A model generated the notes under the pieces. That model saw nothing but the letters and a program-made list of their open reading frames with translations. It had not been told where the DNA came from and made no database searches. From positions 1 to 61,625 of the forward strand of contig CAZCTC010000047.1 of assembly GCA_964501335.1 (NCBI GenBank): a stretch of DNA of 61,625 nt, written 5' to 3'. This DNA comes from CAZCTC01 sp964501335. Lineage in GTDB: Bacteria; Chloroflexota; Anaerolineae; B4-G1; SLSP01. Each line of letters starts with the position of its first letter. Positions within the stretch are counted from its first letter, which is position 1. Positions 15,414 through 23,880 of the stretch are shown piece after piece. A program made the position numbers and the translations under genes.

Positions 15414-15836
15414 ATGGCGATGGAGTGGGAAGAAATCCTGGCCCGGGAAGGGTATCGGATTACTGCGGCCCGGCGGGCTTTGATTGCCGTCCTGACGGGC
15501 ACCCGTGTCCCGCTTTCCCCACAGGAAATTTTCGATCAGGCTCAGGTTATTCATTCCCATCTGGGATTGGTAACCGTTTACCGGATGTTGGATGTGCTGG
15601 AATCTTTGGGCCTTGTGCAGCGAATCCATTGCGAGGATGAGTGTCACGCCTATCTGCCGGCTTCGCCTGGCCATCGGCATATGATTGTCTGCCGGGGCTG
15701 TGGGCAGGCGGCGGAGTTCCCGGGCAATGAGGATCTGGAGGCGATTTCGCAGCTGGTGCAGCAGGCGACCGGCTATCAGGTCGAGGAGCACTGGTTGCAG
15801 CTGGTGGGGCTTTGCCGTAATTGTCAGGGGAAGTAG
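15414..15836 (+). CDS. zur: Fur family metal regulator, probably Zur
   Basis: 140 residues: an N-terminal winged helix (EGYRITAARRALIAVLTGTR, then LVTVYRMLDVLESLGLVQRI), a dimerisation domain with the regulatory metal ligands (HCEDECHAYL, GHRHMIVCRGCG), and a second CxxC (LCRNCQ) that holds structural zinc. I chose the ATG at 15414 (AAGGAG five bases before) over the earlier GTG, which overlaps the ribosome site. The location before a high-affinity Zn/Mn ABC transporter with a His-rich binding protein points to Zur rather than Fur; Mur or Fur is not excluded. Confidence 0.85.
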   Translation: MAMEWEEILAREGYRITAARRALIAVLTGTRVPLSPQEIFDQAQVIHSHLGLVTVYRMLDVLESLGLVQRIHCEDECHAYLPASPGHRHMIVCRGCGQAAEFPGNEDLEAISQLVQQATGYQVEEHWLQLVGLCRNCQGK

Positions 15837-15860
15837 GCGGGCGTTTTTTATTTGGGCGCT

Positions 15861-15881
15861 TATTGAAAATGATTTTCAATA
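15861..15881. promoter_or_regulatory. Fur/Zur-type operator 2 (perfect palindrome)
   Basis: Left arm TATTGAAAAT, centre G, right arm ATTTTCAATA: a perfect 10-1-10 inverted repeat 24 bases after the regulator stop. It differs from operator 1 at only two positions. AAAGAGGAGA follows immediately, looking like a stranded ribosome site. It presumably controls the transporter operon. Confidence 0.8.
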
Positions 15882-16126
15882 AAGAGGAGATTTCACCACC
15901 GAGTCACAGAGGGCACAGAGAAGAGAGGCGGAGTTTTTTAATTTCTTCTCTATGTTTCTGGGGTGGATCGTTTCCTGACCAGTTTCAGGGCAGAAGGCCA
16001 TGCCGGGGCGGCACCCCGAAGGATGAAAATGGGTTGTCCGGCGCGGTTTCCTGGGATTTCATCCCAGGCTTACCTGAACCACCCTTTCAGGGTTTAAGAC
16101 GGTGTCTGTTAATGCGTACGAGGGTA
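15882..16126. other. Long leader with decayed repeat sequence between the Zur box and the transporter
   Basis: Includes a TTTCACCACCGAGTCACAGAG unit (15891-15911) of the TTCACC type, then a GC-rich stretch with GCCGGGGCGGCACCCCGAAGG and a small palindrome CTGGGATTTCATCCCAG (about 16050-16066). It resembles dispersed repeats often mistaken for short ORFs in environmental genomes. No credible gene was found. Confidence 0.5.
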
Positions 16127-16241
16127 AAAAAAGCCTATGTTTTCGGCGGCTTTCTGAAGCCGCCGAAAACATAAACAAAAAAACTCTCTCCCCATTCCGC
16201 GCGTCGTACCTTACGGGATAAATGCCAGATGCGGGACGTTA
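16127..16241 (-). repeat. Composite hairpin repeat, copy 13 (leader of the metal-binding protein)
   Basis: Inverse copy, arms 16136-16152 and 16157-16173 (TATGTTTTCGGCGGCTT, loop TCTG), then ACTCTCTCC, CCGCGCGTCG, and GCGGGACGTTA at 16231-16241. The following ACAAGGC and CCTATTTTCAAGACA match the same region of copy 1. Confidence 0.82.
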
Positions 16242-16299
16242 CAAGGCTATAGAGCCCTATTTTCAAGACAAATTTTTAATTACTTTCAGGAGGAGAGTT

Positions 16300-17259
16300 A
16301 TGCGAAGGGTTAATTTGATTTTGAGCGGGGTGCTGTTGGTGGGATTATTGTGGGGCAATGTGGGCTGTAGCCGGGCGCCGGCCCCGGAACAGCCGACCGG
16401 ACCGATCAAAGTGGTGGCGGTGGAGACCTATATGGCTGATATCGCTCAACAAGTGGCGGGGGATCGATTGCATGTGGTTTCTTTGATGCCGATCGGAGTC
16501 GATCCGCATGCCTATGAGCCGACTCCGGGGGATGTGGCGTTGGTGGCCCAGGCCGACGTGTTGGTGGTCAATGGGGCGGGGTTGGAGGCTTTTCTGGAGA
16601 AGCTGCTCCAAAATACCGGCGGGCAGCGCGTGGTGATCGAAGGGGCGGCCGGGTTGACGATGCGGGAGCCGGCGGAGGGTGAGCCGGAAGAGCATCATGA
16701 AGAGGGAGATGCGGGACATCATCATGAGGGCGATCCCCATTTCTGGCTGGATCCGGTGTCGGTGATTCATTATGTGGAGAATATCCGCGACGGGCTGAGC
16801 CAGGCCGATCCCGACGGGGCGGCGCTCTATGCGGCCAATGCGGAGCGCTATATTGCGCAGTTAAAGGAGCTGGATGGCTGGATTGTTGCGCAGGTGCAAG
16901 CCGTTCCGGCGGAACGGCGGTTGTTGGTGACCAACCATGAGAGTTTTGGTTATTATGCAGATCGGTATGGCTTTCAGGTGGTGGGGGCGGTGATCCCCAG
17001 TGTCAGTTCGGGGGCGGCGCCTTCAGCGCAGGAGCTGGCTTCTTTGATCGATCACATTCGGGAGACGCATGCTCCGGCGATTTTTCTGGAGACGGGCAGC
17101 AATACGGCACTGGCCGATCAGATTGCCCGGGAGACGGGCGTGAAAGTGGTGACGGATTTGTATACCCATTCGATTACTGATGCCGGGGGGGCGGCACCCG
17201 ATTATCTGGAAATGATGCGTTATAATACGCATGCTATTGTCGAGGCGTTGAAACCGTAG
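16300..17259 (+). CDS. znuA: Zinc/manganese ABC transporter substrate-binding lipoprotein (ZnuA-like)
   Basis: 319 residues of the cluster 9 metal-binding family. Lipoprotein signal ends at Cys in WGNVGCSRAP (residue 24). The first metal His is in MPIGVDPHAYEPTPGD. A short His/Asp/Glu loop (HHEEGDAGHHHEGDPHFWLD) precedes the second His-containing motif. Later NHESFGYYADRYGF and ETGSNTALADQIARETGVKV provide the third and fourth ligands. The His loop favours zinc. The start with CAGGAGGAG is preferred over an ORF extension 26 codons upstream. It is first of a three-gene importer operon. Confidence 0.92.
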   Translation: MRRVNLILSGVLLVGLLWGNVGCSRAPAPEQPTGPIKVVAVETYMADIAQQVAGDRLHVVSLMPIGVDPHAYEPTPGDVALVAQADVLVVNGAGLEAFLEKLLQNTGGQRVVIEGAAGLTMREPAEGEPEEHHEEGDAGHHHEGDPHFWLDPVSVIHYVENIRDGLSQADPDGAALYAANAERYIAQLKELDGWIVAQVQAVPAERRLLVTNHESFGYYADRYGFQVVGAVIPSVSSGAAPSAQELASLIDHIRETHAPAIFLETGSNTALADQIARETGVKVVTDLYTHSITDAGGAAPDYLEMMRYNTHAIVEALKP

Positions 17260-17271
17260 ATTGATTATTGT

Positions 17272-17306
17272 TTTTTTCAGCGCCGCCGAAGGCGGCGGTG
17301 AAAAAA
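17272..17306. terminator. Intra-operon hairpin after znuA
   Basis: Arms TTTTTTCAGCGCCGCC (17272-17287) and 17291-17306, loop GAA, with one internal mismatch. It may cause partial termination so that the binding protein is made in excess over the ATPase and permease, a common pattern. Confidence 0.6.
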
Positions 17307-17332
17307 TGTGAATGAAAGAAAGAGATGGAAAG

Positions 17333-18118
17333 ATGATTAAAGTGTATGAACCGGCTCGTCTGGAATTTGAGCAGGTGACGGTAGGCTATAACGGGCGAGC
17401 CGCGCTGGAGGACGTGACCTTTCAGGTACCGCATGGGGCCCAGGTGGCGGTGGTCGGGCCGAACGGGGCCGGGAAATCTACCCTGTTCAAGGCTCTGGTA
17501 GGATTGTTGCCGCTGCGCAAAGGGAAGATTTTGGTTCACGGGCAGCCGTTGGGCCATCATAAGGATTGCGTGGCCTATGTGCCGCAGCGTGAGGATATCG
17601 ACTGGCAGTTTCCCGTGACGGTGTTGGATGTGGTTCTGATGAGCCGTTACGGGCGGTTGGGGTGGTTGAAGCGGCCCTCGGTTCAGGATCGTGAGGTGGC
17701 GATGCAGTCGCTTTCCCAGTTGAATGTGGCGGAGCTGGCGGAGCAGCCGATCGGCGGACTTTCAGGCGGGCAGCAGCAGCGGATTTTTCTGGCCCGGGCG
17801 CTGGCGCAGGAGCCCCATATTCTGTTGATGGACGAGCCTTTTACCGGGGTGGATGTGACGACGCAGGAGGCGGTGCTGGGCGTTTTGCATCAGTTGCGGG
17901 AGCGGAAGGTGACGGCTCTGGTTTCCACGCACGATCTGGAGATGGCGCGGACCCGGTTTGAGTATGTGTTGTTGCTCAATCGACGGGTGGTGGCGTATGG
18001 TCCTTCGGCGGAGGTTTTCACGCCCGAGACGATCCATGCAGCTTTTGGGCAGAATGTGTTGTTCTTGAACGGTGCCGCGGTTGTCGATCAATGCTGCTGT
18101 TTGGAGGAGGGACGCTGA
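17333..18118 (+). CDS. znuC: Metal ABC transporter ATP-binding protein (ZnuC-like)
   Basis: 261 residues. Walker A VGPNGAGKSTLFKAL, signature LSGGQQQRIFLARALAQ, Walker B ILLMDEPFTGVD, and the switch His in VSTHDLEMA. It energises zinc or manganese uptake with the neighbouring permease. The stop and the next start overlap (TGATG). The exact start is uncertain between 17312 and 17333. Confidence 0.92.
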   Translation: MIKVYEPARLEFEQVTVGYNGRAALEDVTFQVPHGAQVAVVGPNGAGKSTLFKALVGLLPLRKGKILVHGQPLGHHKDCVAYVPQREDIDWQFPVTVLDVVLMSRYGRLGWLKRPSVQDREVAMQSLSQLNVAELAEQPIGGLSGGQQQRIFLARALAQEPHILLMDEPFTGVDVTTQEAVLGVLHQLRERKVTALVSTHDLEMARTRFEYVLLLNRRVVAYGPSAEVFTPETIHAAFGQNVLFLNGAAVVDQCCCLEEGR

Positions 18119-18948
18119 TGGCCTGGCTGTGGGAGCCGTTACAGTATGAGTTTATGCTGCGCGGGTTGAGCGCTGCGGTTTTGGTGGGCGTGGTCTGCGC
18201 GGTGATCGGTTGTTATGTAGTTTTACGGTCGATGGCTTTTTTGGGCGATGCGCTGGCCCATGCGATTCTGCCGGGCGTGGCGGTGGCCTATCTGCTGGGC
18301 GGCAATTTGATGATAGGGGCGGCGATCGCGGCGGTGGGTGTGGCGTTGGGAATCGGTTTCTTTTCCCGGCGGGGGGCGATCAAGGAAGATACGGCTATTG
18401 GGATTCTTTTTTCGGCGGCACTTTCGTTGGGGGTGTTGCTGATCAGTACGATTAAGACCTATGCTGTCGATCTGACCCATATTTTGTTTGGCAATGTGCT
18501 GGCTGTGGGACCGTGGGATTTGGGTCTGACGGCGGTGTTGAGTGTGGGAGTGCTGGCCTTTGTGGTGCTCTTTTATAAGGAATTTCTGGTGGTTTCATTT
18601 GATCCGTTGCTGGCGGCGACGTTGCGGCTGCCGGTGGAGCGGCTGCGGAATTTGATGTTGATTCTGCTGGCGTTGACGATTGTGGTATCGATGCAGACCG
18701 TGGGTGTGGGGTTGGTTGCGGCGATGCTGGTCACGCCGGGGGCGACGGCTTATTTGTTGGTGCGCCGGTTGCCGGTGATGATGCTGGTCTCGGCTGTGCT
18801 GGGGGCGGTGTCGGCGGTGGTGGGCCTTTATTTGAGTTTTTATCTGAATGTGGCTTCGGGGGCGGCGATTGTGCTGGTGGCCACGGCTTTCTTTTTCCTG
18901 GCCTTTTTGTTTGCTCCCGAACGGGGGCTTTTCTGGCGGCGCAAGTGA
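18118..18948 (+). CDS. znuB: Metal ABC transporter permease (ZnuB-like)
   Basis: 276 residues, eight or nine hydrophobic helices with the ABC-3 family pattern: GVVCAVIGCYVVLRSMAFLG, DALAHAILPGVAVAYLLGG (coupling region) and SMQTVGVGLVAAMLVTPGAT. Starts at the ATG after GGAGGAGG, overlapping the ATPase stop by one base. Forms the membrane channel of the zinc/manganese importer under the Zur-type regulator. Confidence 0.93.
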   Translation: MAWLWEPLQYEFMLRGLSAAVLVGVVCAVIGCYVVLRSMAFLGDALAHAILPGVAVAYLLGGNLMIGAAIAAVGVALGIGFFSRRGAIKEDTAIGILFSAALSLGVLLISTIKTYAVDLTHILFGNVLAVGPWDLGLTAVLSVGVLAFVVLFYKEFLVVSFDPLLAATLRLPVERLRNLMLILLALTIVVSMQTVGVGLVAAMLVTPGATAYLLVRRLPVMMLVSAVLGAVSAVVGLYLSFYLNVASGAAIVLVATAFFFLAFLFAPERGLFWRRK

Positions 18949-18959
18949 GTAATTTCTAT

Positions 18960-19115
18960 ATTTTCGATCGGTGCGGTTAGCCCGGAAAACAAGAGAAAGA
19001 AAAACATTTTTCGACGGCTTTCTGAAGCCGTCGAAAAATGACCAAAAATAACTCTCTCTGCCTATCCAGCGCGTCGCTTCGGGCCGAACAAAAGTCTTGT
19101 GCGAGACGCTAAATT
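18960..19115 (-). repeat. Composite hairpin repeat, copy 15 (complete, inverse)
   Basis: Starts with TTTTCGATCGGTGCGG and GTTAGCCCGG (outer module), hairpin arms 19005-19020 and 19025-19040 (CATTTTTCGACGGCTT, loop TCTG), then ACTCTCTCTG, CCAGCGCGTCG and GTGCGAGACGCTAAA. The stem has CGACGG pairing with CCGTCG where others have CGGCGG with CCGCCG, a compensated change. Confidence 0.85.
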
Positions 19116-19177
19116 GTTAACAGCACTGTTTTTTGGGTGCGTTGAAGGTTTGTGAAGAATAAAGAATGGAGTGTGAA

Positions 19178-20116
19178 ATGGAACGTAATGAAGCAAGACC
19201 GGTTCTGGAAGAACATCCCTATCTGGCCCTGGCTGCCGAAGGGAAAAACGATTGGCGGCGATATGTATTGACCATCATTCTGTGTTTTGTTGTGTCCATT
19301 GTTACTCAGGTTGCCGCTTTGATTGCAGCGATGGTAATTCGATCTTTGCAATTATCCTCCACTAATTTGGAAGTTCTGTTGAATGTAAATCTTTATTCAC
19401 CTTCATTGTATTTGTTTGTAGTCGGATCCGCTTTTGTCGGCATTCCCCTTTTGGTTGCGATCTGCCAGCGCTGGTTGCATCGACGCTCCTTTCATTCGTT
19501 GCTTACGGCACGGGTGCATTTTGATTGGCGTATTTTCGGTGCTGCGGCAGGCCTTTGGGCCTTGCTTTGCGGGTTGGGGGATTTGGTTTTATCCCAGACT
19601 CTGTTACGGGGGCAATATCAATGGCAGTTCGACTTGGGGGCTTTTCTGCCCTATACCCTTGTGACTTTATTGTTGATTCCGATTCAGATTTCATCGGAAG
19701 AGTTGATCTTCCGCGGTTATCTGACGCAGGGTATTGGGCGATTGACCAAGCTGGCCTGGGTTCCATTTGTTGTGACTTCTTTGATTTTTGCCTCTTTGCA
19801 TCTGGCCAATCCCGAGGTGGAAAAATATGGGATGTTATTGACACTTCCGGGTTATATTGGGATCGGCCTGCTGCTGGCCTGGTTGGTTTGGAAAACTTAC
19901 GGTTTAGAGGCTGCTTTGGGGGTGCACCTGGCGAACAATCTCTATGCGACATTGATGGTAACCTTTCCCGCTTCATCTTTGCCGGGTCCGGCGTTGTTCT
20001 ATGTTAAAACATTTGATCCTCTGGCTTCTTTGATTGTGCAATTCGTTCAGACGGTGATTTTTGTGGCGGCTTTTTTATGGTTATATCGCTTATGGTCGAA
20101 ACCTGGCTCGCATTAA
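19178..20116 (+). CDS. CPBP family intramembrane metalloprotease
   Basis: 312 residues with about eight hydrophobic helices. The catalytic motifs of the CPBP (CAAX-type, Abi) family are present: SSEELIFRGYLTQGIGRL (EExxxR) and FVVTSLIFASLHLANPEVEK (FxxxH). In bacteria these proteins act in prenyl-protein-like processing or bacteriocin immunity; the substrate is unknown. GGAG six bases ahead supports the ATG at 19178. Its last 40 bases overlap the next gene. Confidence 0.85.
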   Translation: MERNEARPVLEEHPYLALAAEGKNDWRRYVLTIILCFVVSIVTQVAALIAAMVIRSLQLSSTNLEVLLNVNLYSPSLYLFVVGSAFVGIPLLVAICQRWLHRRSFHSLLTARVHFDWRIFGAAAGLWALLCGLGDLVLSQTLLRGQYQWQFDLGAFLPYTLVTLLLIPIQISSEELIFRGYLTQGIGRLTKLAWVPFVVTSLIFASLHLANPEVEKYGMLLTLPGYIGIGLLLAWLVWKTYGLEAALGVHLANNLYATLMVTFPASSLPGPALFYVKTFDPLASLIVQFVQTVIFVAAFLWLYRLWSKPGSH

Positions 20117-20637
20117 TTGCAGACCATCGGGCCCGATATCCTCTGGCCGGTCCGTTGGATATTTACAAGCTGCTTTATCAGGGGATTTTGGGGGCGGAGC
20201 ATTTGCTGCGGGGCGGTGAGGCGGCGTTTGCCGAGAGACTCGTCACCGAGTATACTGCGGTCGGGCCGCCGGTTCCCGCGGAACTGCTTTGGGAGCCGGT
20301 CCGGCCGGATGGTGGCCTGGGCCGGCTTCATTTGCGTCCCTACAAAGCGCGGGGCGGGGATCCGGCGGCGTTGATCGCGGCGGCATTGGAGGCCGGCTTA
20401 AAGAGCTGGGGGAGCAAGTCGCTGCTGCAAGAGGTCTGGGAGGCGTGGTCGGCTCATGAAAGTTGTCCTGTGCCCGAGGCGGCGCGGAAATTGACGATCC
20501 GATTGGCCGCGGAAGGCTATCCGGCGGTGCATCATTCACCGGAATATCGGGGTGCCTATCAACCGGCCTATCGGCTGGTGGGAGTGGAATTTACGACATC
20601 TGGAGCACAACAACATGGCAGTTTCACTGAGATGTGA
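20077..20637 (+). CDS. Conserved hypothetical protein, not recognised
   Basis: About 186 residues, probably starting at 20077 or 20095. Soluble, helical, with LDIYKLLYQGILGAEHLLRG near the N-terminus and PEYRGAYQPAYRLVG near the C-terminus. It overlaps the protease gene at its start and the amylase gene at its end, so it is a real translated gene in a tight operon. No catalytic motif or known domain is evident to me. Confidence 0.65.
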   Translation: MVISLMVETWLALIADHRARYPLAGPLDIYKLLYQGILGAEHLLRGGEAAFAERLVTEYTAVGPPVPAELLWEPVRPDGGLGRLHLRPYKARGGDPAALIAAALEAGLKSWGSKSLLQEVWEAWSAHESCPVPEAARKLTIRLAAEGYPAVHHSPEYRGAYQPAYRLVGVEFTTSGAQQHGSFTEM

Positions 20638-22486
20638 GTGGTTGAAGACCGTCCATCATGACGGTTCCGATCGTTATTTATCCAATCTTTACCCCGCTTT
20701 GGGAGAAACGGTACGGGTGCGGCTGCGCACCGGAAGCGATGCCCCGATTCAGAAGGTCTATTTGCGGACCTCTCCGGATGGAGAGCAGTCTTTTACCGCC
20801 ATGACACCGGGAGCTGTCGAACCTCCGCTGCGGTGGTGGGAGGCGGATTTGCCGGTGAGAGAGCCGATGGTCTCCTATCGTTTTGTCATTGTGGCCGACG
20901 ATGGGGTCTGGTGGTTTAACGGTGCCGGCGCCAGCGCCCATATTCCTACGGATGTCAATGATTTCCAGCTGTTGGCCGATTATCATCCGCCGGCGTGGGC
21001 CCTGGAGAGCGTTTTTTATCAAATTTTCCCGGATCGGTTTGCCAACAGCGGCGAGCATACCGATCCGCCGCCGGGAACGGTCAGTTATCAGGGGCGGGAG
21101 CCGGTGACGATGCCGTGGGGGGCACTGCCTCCGGAGAACGGTTTTTTCCCGTTTATATTCTACGGAGGAGATCTCGGTGGGGTGCGTCAACGGCTGGATT
21201 ATCTGGCCGGGCTGGGAATCAATGTTATTTACCTGAATCCGATTTTCATGGCTTATTCCAACCATCGGTACGATGTGGCGGATTATGAGCATGTGGATCC
21301 TCGTTTGGGGGGCGATGCGGCTCTGATTGCCTTGCGGGAAGCCCTGGATGAGCGGGGAATGCGTTATTTGATGGATATCGTCCCCAATCATTGTGGGTTT
21401 GCCCATCCCTGGTTTCAACGGGCGCAGGCCGATCCTCAGGCTGAAGAAGCGGAGTTTTTTTCCTTCAAGGCGCATCCTCATGAATATGCTTCCTGGCTGG
21501 GCGTGCGCAGTTTGCCCAAGCTGAACTATACCAGTGTGAAGCTGCGCCGGCGGATTTATGTGGATAACGACTCGGTTTTCCGGCGTTGGTTGCGGCCGCC
21601 TTTTTCCGCGGATGGTTGGCGGGTGGATGTCGCCAATATGCTGGGACGCCAGGGGGGAATCCAGTTAGGAGTGGAAGTGGTGCAGGGAATCCGCCAGGCG
21701 GTCAAGGAAACCTGCGCGGAGGCCTATCTGATCGGCGAACATTTCTTTGATGCAACCGATCAGCTTCAGGGCGATCAATGGGATGGCGTGATGAACTATC
21801 TGGGGTTCAGCAAGCCCTTGATCTCCTGGTTGTGTGGCTATAAAGAACGGGCCGTGGGTTTTCCGGAACAGATCAGCTCTCCGGTTCCCTGGCCGACCGA
21901 AGCGTTGGACGAGACCTGGCGGGAAGTGCGGGCGGCGATTCCCTGGGCCCTGGCATTGCAACAGTACAATTTGTTGGGCAGCCATGATACACCCCGGATT
22001 CGCTCTTTGCTCAACGGCAATGAGGCCTTGCATCGTCTGGCCGTGATCGTGTTGATGACCTATCCGGGCGTGCCGGCTGTGCTTTACGGGGATGAAGTGG
22101 GCATGGAGGATCGGCCGGGACTGAGTTCGCGCGATTGTATGCCCTGGGATGAGAGCGTATGGAATCAATCGTTACGGCAATTTTATCAGGAGATGATCGG
22201 GCTGCGGCGGCGTTCACCGATTTTGCAGCGGGGCGGCTTCCAGATGCTGCATGTTGAAACGGATGCATTTGCCTATCAACGTGAGGGGGCCGAGGGGCGA
22301 ATTCTGGTGGTAGCTCATCGTGGGGAGAGTCTGCGGCCGGCCGGTGGAATTCCGGTGGCCCACGGTGGGATTCCAGATGGGACTTGTTTTGTGGAGCATT
22401 TTTCAAAGGCTGTGGCTTTGGTAAGTGAGGGGCGCTTGCTTTTGCCGGAGCTTTCGCAGGGAGCGACTCTCTGGGAAGAGGTTTGA
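20615..22486 (+). CDS. GH13 alpha-amylase family enzyme (cyclomaltodextrinase/neopullulanase-like)
   Basis: 623 residues. An N-terminal beta-sandwich (residues 1-125) precedes the catalytic barrel, as in neopullulanase and maltogenic amylase. GH13 motifs: DIVPNHCG (region I), GWRVDVANM (Asp nucleophile), LIGEHFFD (acid Glu), LLGSHDTPRI (Asp of region IV), and PAVLYGDEVGMED. No signal peptide, so it acts in the cytosol on maltodextrins or cyclodextrins. The ATG at 20615 follows a GGAG and overlaps the preceding stop. It ends before a strong 20-bp hairpin. Confidence 0.92.
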   Translation: MAVSLRCEWLKTVHHDGSDRYLSNLYPALGETVRVRLRTGSDAPIQKVYLRTSPDGEQSFTAMTPGAVEPPLRWWEADLPVREPMVSYRFVIVADDGVWWFNGAGASAHIPTDVNDFQLLADYHPPAWALESVFYQIFPDRFANSGEHTDPPPGTVSYQGREPVTMPWGALPPENGFFPFIFYGGDLGGVRQRLDYLAGLGINVIYLNPIFMAYSNHRYDVADYEHVDPRLGGDAALIALREALDERGMRYLMDIVPNHCGFAHPWFQRAQADPQAEEAEFFSFKAHPHEYASWLGVRSLPKLNYTSVKLRRRIYVDNDSVFRRWLRPPFSADGWRVDVANMLGRQGGIQLGVEVVQGIRQAVKETCAEAYLIGEHFFDATDQLQGDQWDGVMNYLGFSKPLISWLCGYKERAVGFPEQISSPVPWPTEALDETWREVRAAIPWALALQQYNLLGSHDTPRIRSLLNGNEALHRLAVIVLMTYPGVPAVLYGDEVGMEDRPGLSSRDCMPWDESVWNQSLRQFYQEMIGLRRRSPILQRGGFQMLHVETDAFAYQREGAEGRILVVAHRGESLRPAGGIPVAHGGIPDGTCFVEHFSKAVALVSEGRLLLPELSQGATLWEEV

Positions 22487-22530
22487 GTTTTTTCTTTTGT
22501 TTTGTCTAAGTCAGGCACTGGTGAAGTTTT

Positions 22531-22575
22531 TTAATCATGATGGCCGCGCCTAAAGGGCGCGGCCATCATGATTAA
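22531..22575. terminator. Bidirectional 20-bp perfect hairpin terminator
   Basis: Arms TTAATCATGATGGCCGCGCC (22531-22550) and exact complement (22556-22575), loop TAAAG, between convergent stops at 22486 and 22595. Confidence 0.82.
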
Positions 22576-22594
22576 GATTCGTTTCCGTGAGCGT

Positions 22595-23788
22595 TTATTC
22601 AGCCGGCTTTTCCGGTTCGACCGGTTCTGCCGGGGTTTCTTCCACCGGGGCCGGTGCGTTTTCAACCGGAGCCGGAACGTTCTGGACGGGGGCCGGCGCA
22701 ACGTCGAACGGCATATTGAATGGAGCCGGCGGGGTGGGAGGTGTCGGCGGCGTCGGCATGGTCGGCGTCCCCGGAACGATCGGCGGCACGATTCCCCGAG
22801 TTGCATAAGGCATGGTGCCGAACCGGGTCAGGATTACAGCACCCGCTGCCGGCATCAGGATCAGCAACATTAGAGCCCAGCTTACGCATTCCAGATTGGG
22901 GAAGATCCCGATCAAGAGCGGCGCAGCGACCAGAATCACCGATCCACAAACGGTGGAAGTCACCAGATTGGGAGTGATATGGAACAACGGTAGAATTCGT
23001 TCACCCAGGATTGCTCCGATGCCGAAGATCCCCAGAGCCAGCCCGGCCAGGAAGAGCAGGAATCCGATTGCAGCCGGCGGGATGAGGCAGAGTGTGGCGG
23101 CCATCAAGGCCAGAATTACCGGGATACCGCAGAGCGCGATCAACCCGATCACAAAAGAGGCCATGGGGGCTTCAACCACGGCCCGGCCGATCCGTTGAGT
23201 CGGTTGCGGCCAGAAGCTGGCAGGCACCAGCGCAAAGAGTCCGGTGACGAACATCAAGAAGATGCTTTGCCCGATACCCATCAGAATTTTGGCCCACAGC
23301 GGCGGTTCCTGCGGGGCCTGGGGATTGAAACCCAACGGACCGATCTGGATCGATTGAGGTTCTTCGTAGGGTTTAATTTCTCCTTCGATTTCAACATTTT
23401 CGTCCTGAATCAGATTGGAAGTTGAAACATCTCCTGTGATCCGGGCTCCGTCGTTCAGGTGGGTTTCGCCGGCGACGAAGAGATCGCCATCGACCAGTCC
23501 GGAGATATCGGCACTGCCGAAAACCGTGACATCGTTGGTGACGTTGGTTTCATCCCCCATTTCCAGCGCCCCAAAGACCGTAAGGGTGCCGTCGAGGGTG
23601 GCGCCATCTTCCATCGTGACGGTCCCAAAGACCGTAAGATCTCCGGTGGTGGTATCCCCACTGTTGATTGTGTAAGGTCCGAAATAAAATCCGCCTCCAT
23701 CTCCGGGCTCAGGGGCCGCAGCGACAGGCAGAGCAAAGATCGAAAGGAGCATGGCCAGGAGCATGATGAGACCGATACGTTTAAACAT
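22595..23788 (-). CDS. Signal-peptide-bearing bactofilin-like domain plus membrane segments and Pro-rich tail
   Basis: 397 residues: a signal peptide to about residue 25; residues 35-140 with repeated short strands (SGDTTTGDLTVFGTVTMEDG, GALEMGDETNVTNDVTVFGS, VAGETHLNDGARITGD) typical of a bactofilin/polymer-forming beta-helix; residues 155-325 with about five hydrophobic helices; and a C-terminal tail of PAPV and PAEP repeats ending EKPAE. The beta-helix is probably outside the membrane because it follows a signal peptide, unlike cytoskeletal bactofilins. Third gene after the ECF sigma and anti-sigma, hence likely part of an envelope stress response. Confidence 0.8.
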   Translation of the reverse strand: MFKRIGLIMLLAMLLSIFALPVAAAPEPGDGGGFYFGPYTINSGDTTTGDLTVFGTVTMEDGATLDGTLTVFGALEMGDETNVTNDVTVFGSADISGLVDGDLFVAGETHLNDGARITGDVSTSNLIQDENVEIEGEIKPYEEPQSIQIGPLGFNPQAPQEPPLWAKILMGIGQSIFLMFVTGLFALVPASFWPQPTQRIGRAVVEAPMASFVIGLIALCGIPVILALMAATLCLIPPAAIGFLLFLAGLALGIFGIGAILGERILPLFHITPNLVTSTVCGSVILVAAPLLIGIFPNLECVSWALMLLILMPAAGAVILTRFGTMPYATRGIVPPIVPGTPTMPTPPTPPTPPAPFNMPFDVAPAPVQNVPAPVENAPAPVEETPAEPVEPEKPAE

Positions 23789-23880
23789 TTTATGCCTCCT
23801 TCAAAGGTTTGAGCGGAAGGCAGACCGCTGACCACCTGGCGACGGTCAGGGGTCTGCCATCTGCTGGACGATGGTGGGTT

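Noticed and set aside
15883..16174. Short open frame in the transporter leader
   Set aside because: It translates dispersed-repeat sequence and runs into a composite hairpin; similar spurious frames occur in many environmental genomes.
16222..16299. N-terminal extension of the metal-binding lipoprotein
   Set aside because: The lipoprotein signal begins at 16300 behind CAGGAGGAG; the extension would destroy the signal peptide.
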